A program made the translations under genes and the position numbers. DNA of 24,987 nucleotides from assembly GCA_012270805.1 (NCBI GenBank), contig JAAXHR010000325.1:1-24987 (forward strand). The letters run 5' to 3'. Below the pieces are notes generated by a model, which worked only from the letters and a program-made list of their open reading frames with translations, was not told where the DNA came from and did no database searches. This stretch comes from Dehalococcoidia bacterium (lineage in GTDB: Bacteria; Chloroflexota; Dehalococcoidia; Lucifugimonadales; Lucifugimonadaceae). Of this stretch, positions 22,818 through 24,987 are shown one piece after another (the stretch's first letter is position 1; every line of letters begins with the position of its first letter).

Positions 22818-23492
22818 TTGTTGACCACCATCAACCCATTCCCACGCACCATCGTCTTGGTTCGCCACGGCGAGACCCAAGGCAATATCGACGACAGAGC
22901 CCAGGGGCAGCTTGACGTTCCCCTCACTAAACTGGGGCGACTCCAAGCCGAAGCGGTGGCGAAACGATTGTCTGGTATAAAGTTCGACGCCATCTACTCG
23001 AGCGACCTCCAGAGAGCGGTTGAAACCGCCAAAGCGATCACTGCTCAGCGCCCCGAACTACATATTCGAACCCGTCCACAGCTACGTGAACACCACTTCG
23101 GCGACTACGAAGACACTTCGTGGGAAGAGGTTGGCAATGCCGATCCTGAATTCTACCAACGCTGGAAAAATCTGAACTCTCGGATCGGCATCAAATTCCC
23201 CGGTGGCGAATCGATGCTCGAAGCGTGGGAACGAGTCGGTCGTTTTTTGAGGGAAATCCTTGCCGAACATCGCCAAGGGAACGAGACTATCTTGGTCGTC
23301 GGTCACGTCGGATCGTTGCGAGGGGTGTTGGCGCATCTGCTGAACCTCGATGCCACAAACCAATGGGTCTTCCTCTTTGACAACACCAGCGTCACCATCG
23401 TCAGAGAACACCAATACACGCCGAACGCATGGCGAATCCGTCAGTTCAACGACACCAGCCATCTGAACGGCATTGGCTTTAACGCGAAATAA
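22818..23492 (+). CDS. Histidine phosphatase family protein (tandem copy 3)
   Basis: A 224-residue third paralogue, with His17 in LVRHGETQGN, Arg66 in SSDLQRA, Glu91 in LREHHFGDYE and His163 in GHVGSLRG, where the usual HGG is HVG. TTG 22818 is chosen because GAGGG (22806-22810) stands seven bases upstream. ATG 22773 would overlap copy 2 by 41 bases without a binding site. It is most similar to copy 2 around the DDRAQG and SSDL segments. It is convergent with the nuclease gene, with only eight bases between the two stops. Confidence 0.88.
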   Translation: MLTTINPFPRTIVLVRHGETQGNIDDRAQGQLDVPLTKLGRLQAEAVAKRLSGIKFDAIYSSDLQRAVETAKAITAQRPELHIRTRPQLREHHFGDYEDTSWEEVGNADPEFYQRWKNLNSRIGIKFPGGESMLEAWERVGRFLREILAEHRQGNETILVVGHVGSLRGVLAHLLNLDATNQWVFLFDNTSVTIVREHQYTPNAWRIRQFNDTSHLNGIGFNAK

Positions 23493-23500
23493 CCGCCGCG

Positions 23501-24721
23501 CTACCTTTCGCAAACCACGCCATCCCCATCGCCGTCGCGGGCGTTTGGCACCTGTGAAGCTGGGAAACCGCGGCCATCTCCACTGTCGCCTTTGATGCGC
23601 TCCAAACCTGCTTCAATCGCGGTGTCGCAACTCTCATAAACCTGACTGGATTTTTCAGGATCAATGGTCGGAGGTTCGGTGGGTATAGCAGTCGGTGTAG
23701 CAGGTGAGACTTTCCCGATTTCGTTAGGCTCGATCTCGCAAACGAAACCATCCTGGTCGCCATCGCGTTCGCCGGTAACAATTTCGATGGGAAATCCCCA
23801 ACTTGGTCCTTCTTTACCGGGCTCACGCTCTATACCTGCTGCCTCAGCTTCCTCGCAGGTTTCGTAAGTCGCGTCGGGTTCGTCAATTTCAGCGGTAACC
23901 GTGGGATCTTCGGTTGAGGTCGCAGTAGGCAATTGAGCCGTATCACCATCAGGCGCGACCGTTGGATCTTGACTTGGTTTAGGTTCAGATGTGGGTTCAG
24001 GTGTTGCCGTTGGATCTTCTGTCGCAGTAGCTATCGCCTCGGTTTCCAGTCCTGAGATGTGCCCGGCTTCAACCAAGCGCCCGCAATTCTCACGATGATC
24101 CTCGAAACTCCGAGTCCCACCGCCATATTCGACAGCTAACCCCTCGTCCAACATGAACTCCGACAGCATTACACCTTCTGGTGATCGAATATCGCCCAAT
24201 ATCCTGCTGAATCCGCCGTCCTCAAACTCAGTAACCAAAACATACTGCCCCTCGGATGAAACAAAGTCATTTGCACGTTTTTTCGACCATTCGCCGCAGG
24301 CTTTCTCGAAATCGTCGCTCGTCCGCGTCTCTGGGGTATCAATTCCGAAAACCCTCACAGTCTGATTCTTCAGTCCTGCAACCTGAACCTCGTCAATCTC
24401 GACCTCAAATGTATCGCCGTCCAAGACCTTCACAACTTGAACGGAATATTCACCTTCGACAGTCGGCACCGTAGTCGCCGTAGGAGATGGTGTAGGCTCG
24501 TGCGTGGCGGATGGGAATAGCAATACCGCCCGCGCGGGTGCCGTCGCAGTTGGTTCAGGTGATTGTGTCGGAGTCGGTACAGAAGTAAATGTGGCCGTGG
24601 GAACGGACACCGGATACGACGTTGGGGTGGCCTCTACGGCGGTGCATCCGGCCATCAATAGTGCCGTGGATATAACCGCCGCGGAGATTGCCACCATCGC
24701 CTTGAAGGAGAGGTTCAGCAT
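23501..24721 (-). CDS. Secreted thermonuclease-like lipoprotein with two excalibur domains
   Basis: A 406-residue exported lipoprotein. A signal peptide ends in the lipobox LMAGC (Cys26), then comes a Thr/Pro-rich linker to about residue 88. A staphylococcal-nuclease-like domain at about 92-215 keeps the key residues: Asp101 in DGDTFEV, Arg123, Asp128, Thr129 and Glu131 in RVFGIDTPE, and Arg173 in FSRILGDI. A second Thr/Pro/Glu linker leads to an excalibur domain at 286-329 ending DGDQDGFVCE, a third linker, and a second excalibur domain at 361-405 ending DGDGDGVVCE. Excalibur domains are calcium-binding-like modules of surface proteins. The expected role is calcium-dependent degradation of extracellular nucleic acid at the cell surface. 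ATG 24721 has AGGGGG seven bases upstream. The in-frame extension to 24931 runs through the structured leader and is rejected. Confidence 0.88.
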   Translation of the reverse strand: MLNLSFKAMVAISAAVISTALLMAGCTAVEATPTSYPVSVPTATFTSVPTPTQSPEPTATAPARAVLLFPSATHEPTPSPTATTVPTVEGEYSVQVVKVLDGDTFEVEIDEVQVAGLKNQTVRVFGIDTPETRTSDDFEKACGEWSKKRANDFVSSEGQYVLVTEFEDGGFSRILGDIRSPEGVMLSEFMLDEGLAVEYGGGTRSFEDHRENCGRLVEAGHISGLETEAIATATEDPTATPEPTSEPKPSQDPTVAPDGDTAQLPTATSTEDPTVTAEIDEPDATYETCEEAEAAGIEREPGKEGPSWGFPIEIVTGERDGDQDGFVCEIEPNEIGKVSPATPTAIPTEPPTIDPEKSSQVYESCDTAIEAGLERIKGDSGDGRGFPASQVPNARDGDGDGVVCER

Positions 24722-24725
24722 GAAG

Positions 24726-24852
24726 ATGCCCCCTTTAGACCGATGAGCATGGCTACCTGCGACGGTTTCCGCATCATCCGAGTGCCAAACAGGGGGCATG
24801 GGGAATCCATGCCCCAATTGCCTAATGGCTACTCGTAATGGGAAACCGTCGC
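24726..24852 (-). promoter_or_regulatory. Highly structured 5' leader of the nuclease gene, candidate cis-regulatory RNA
   Basis: Reading the minus strand 5' to 3', GCGACGGTTTCC (24852-24841) is exactly complementary to GGAAACCGTCGC (24770-24759). Inside that 12-bp stem, GGGGCATGG (24815-24807) pairs perfectly with CCATGCCCC (24801-24793). The second arm extended, ATGCCCCCT (24799-24791), is also the exact complement of the ribosome-binding segment AGGGGGCAT (24734-24726). The middle segment can therefore pair either with the upstream arm or with the Shine-Dalgarno sequence, the logic of a translational attenuator. No known riboswitch consensus was recognised. The pairings are read directly, the regulatory role is inferred. 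Confidence 0.5.
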
Positions 24853-24923
24853 GGTTAACAGGGTACAGCAGAATCACGGAAATGCGATACGAACACAATG
24901 AAATTCCGAACGAAGCCCTGCCA

Positions 24924-24985
24924 CCAACCACGTCATTCTGAAGGGAGCGTAGCCCCCAACCATGTCATTCTGAACGAAGCGAAGC
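24924..24985. repeat. Two tandem copies of a REP-like 30-mer at the right edge
   Basis: Copy 1 (24924-24953) and copy 2 (24956-24985) share CCAACCAYGTCATTCTGAA and a GAAGCGAAGC-like tail, with four differences in 30 bases and a period of 32. A partial third trace (CCGAACGAAGC) lies at 24907-24917. GTCATTCTGA followed by GCGAAGCGAAG is a widespread type of dispersed intergenic repeat in bacteria. The array may continue beyond the window. Confidence 0.6.
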
Positions 24986-24987
24986 GG

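Noticed and set aside
23900..24660. Repetitive ACC/CCG-type DNA that might suggest a CRISPR or minisatellite
   Set aside because: It encodes Thr/Pro/Glu-rich linkers in frame, with irregular spacing and no conserved repeat-spacer structure.
24735..24852. Match of the nuclease leader to a known riboswitch class such as cyclic-di-GMP-I or yybP-ykoY
   Set aside because: Short fragments look similar, but the conserved core strings of those classes are not present in order.
24722..24931. 70-residue N-terminal extension of the nuclease lipoprotein
   Set aside because: It would bury the lipoprotein signal peptide inside the protein. The binding site, the lipobox distance and the inverted repeats all favour ATG 24721.

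Overview
This is a bacterial chromosomal window with moderately high GC. It is dense with catabolic and central-metabolic genes. No rRNA, tRNA, CRISPR array, transposase or phage gene was seen. Gene content suggests a free-living heterotroph that oxidises small organic acids and sugar derivatives. Threonine/proline-rich linkers in a lipoprotein, many aldo-keto reductase, Gfo/Idh/MocA, HpaI and SDR genes, and frequent TTG starts are reminiscent of Chloroflexota (for example SAR202-like lineages). That placement is inference only. No gap between genes exceeds 300 bases.

Layout. 1-803 (-) is the N-terminal part of a membrane sensor running off the left edge, divergent from a PLP aminotransferase (986-2197 +). 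Two strong inverted repeats then precede class I fructose-1,6-bisphosphatase (2355-3335 -). A 17-codon leader ORF is stop/start-coupled to a small exported cysteine-containing protein (3535-4172 +). Class I fructose-bisphosphate aldolase and an M20 amidohydrolase follow with a 2-nt gap (4319-6495 +). Next come two tandem paralogous SDR proteins whose catalytic tetrad looks replaced (6552-8223 -), and a class V aminotransferase of the serine/alanine-glyoxylate type (8355-9599 +).

A long minus-strand cluster reads from 16980 down to 9596: Gfo/Idh/MocA dehydrogenase, aldo-keto reductase, GIY-YIG-like protein, second aldo-keto reductase, two VOC proteins, glcE and glcF. A second minus-strand cluster reads from 20370 down to 17451: two YbjQ proteins, an HpcH/HpaI aldolase and glcD. 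A small coiled-coil membrane protein lies between the two clusters (17117-17401 +). On the plus strand are a second HpaI aldolase (20538-21314) and three tandem histidine phosphatases (21490-23492). The right end carries a secreted thermonuclease lipoprotein with two excalibur domains (23501-24721 -). Its 5' leader is unusually rich in nested and mutually exclusive inverted repeats, and a dispersed-repeat-like tandem follows at the edge.

How the genes fit together. HpaI-type aldolases release pyruvate and an aldehyde from 2-keto acids. GlcD, GlcE and GlcF together would oxidise glycolate (or a similar 2-hydroxyacid) to glyoxylate, and the class V aminotransferase could convert glyoxylate to glycine. 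The dehydrogenase, reductases and SDRs are plausible upstream sugar or aldehyde steps. FBPase and aldolase give the gluconeogenic route for the carbon. The most interesting signals are the leader of the nuclease gene, a candidate AUC start in an aldo-keto reductase, the leader-peptide coupling at 3585, and the SDR pair lacking the YxxxK motif.
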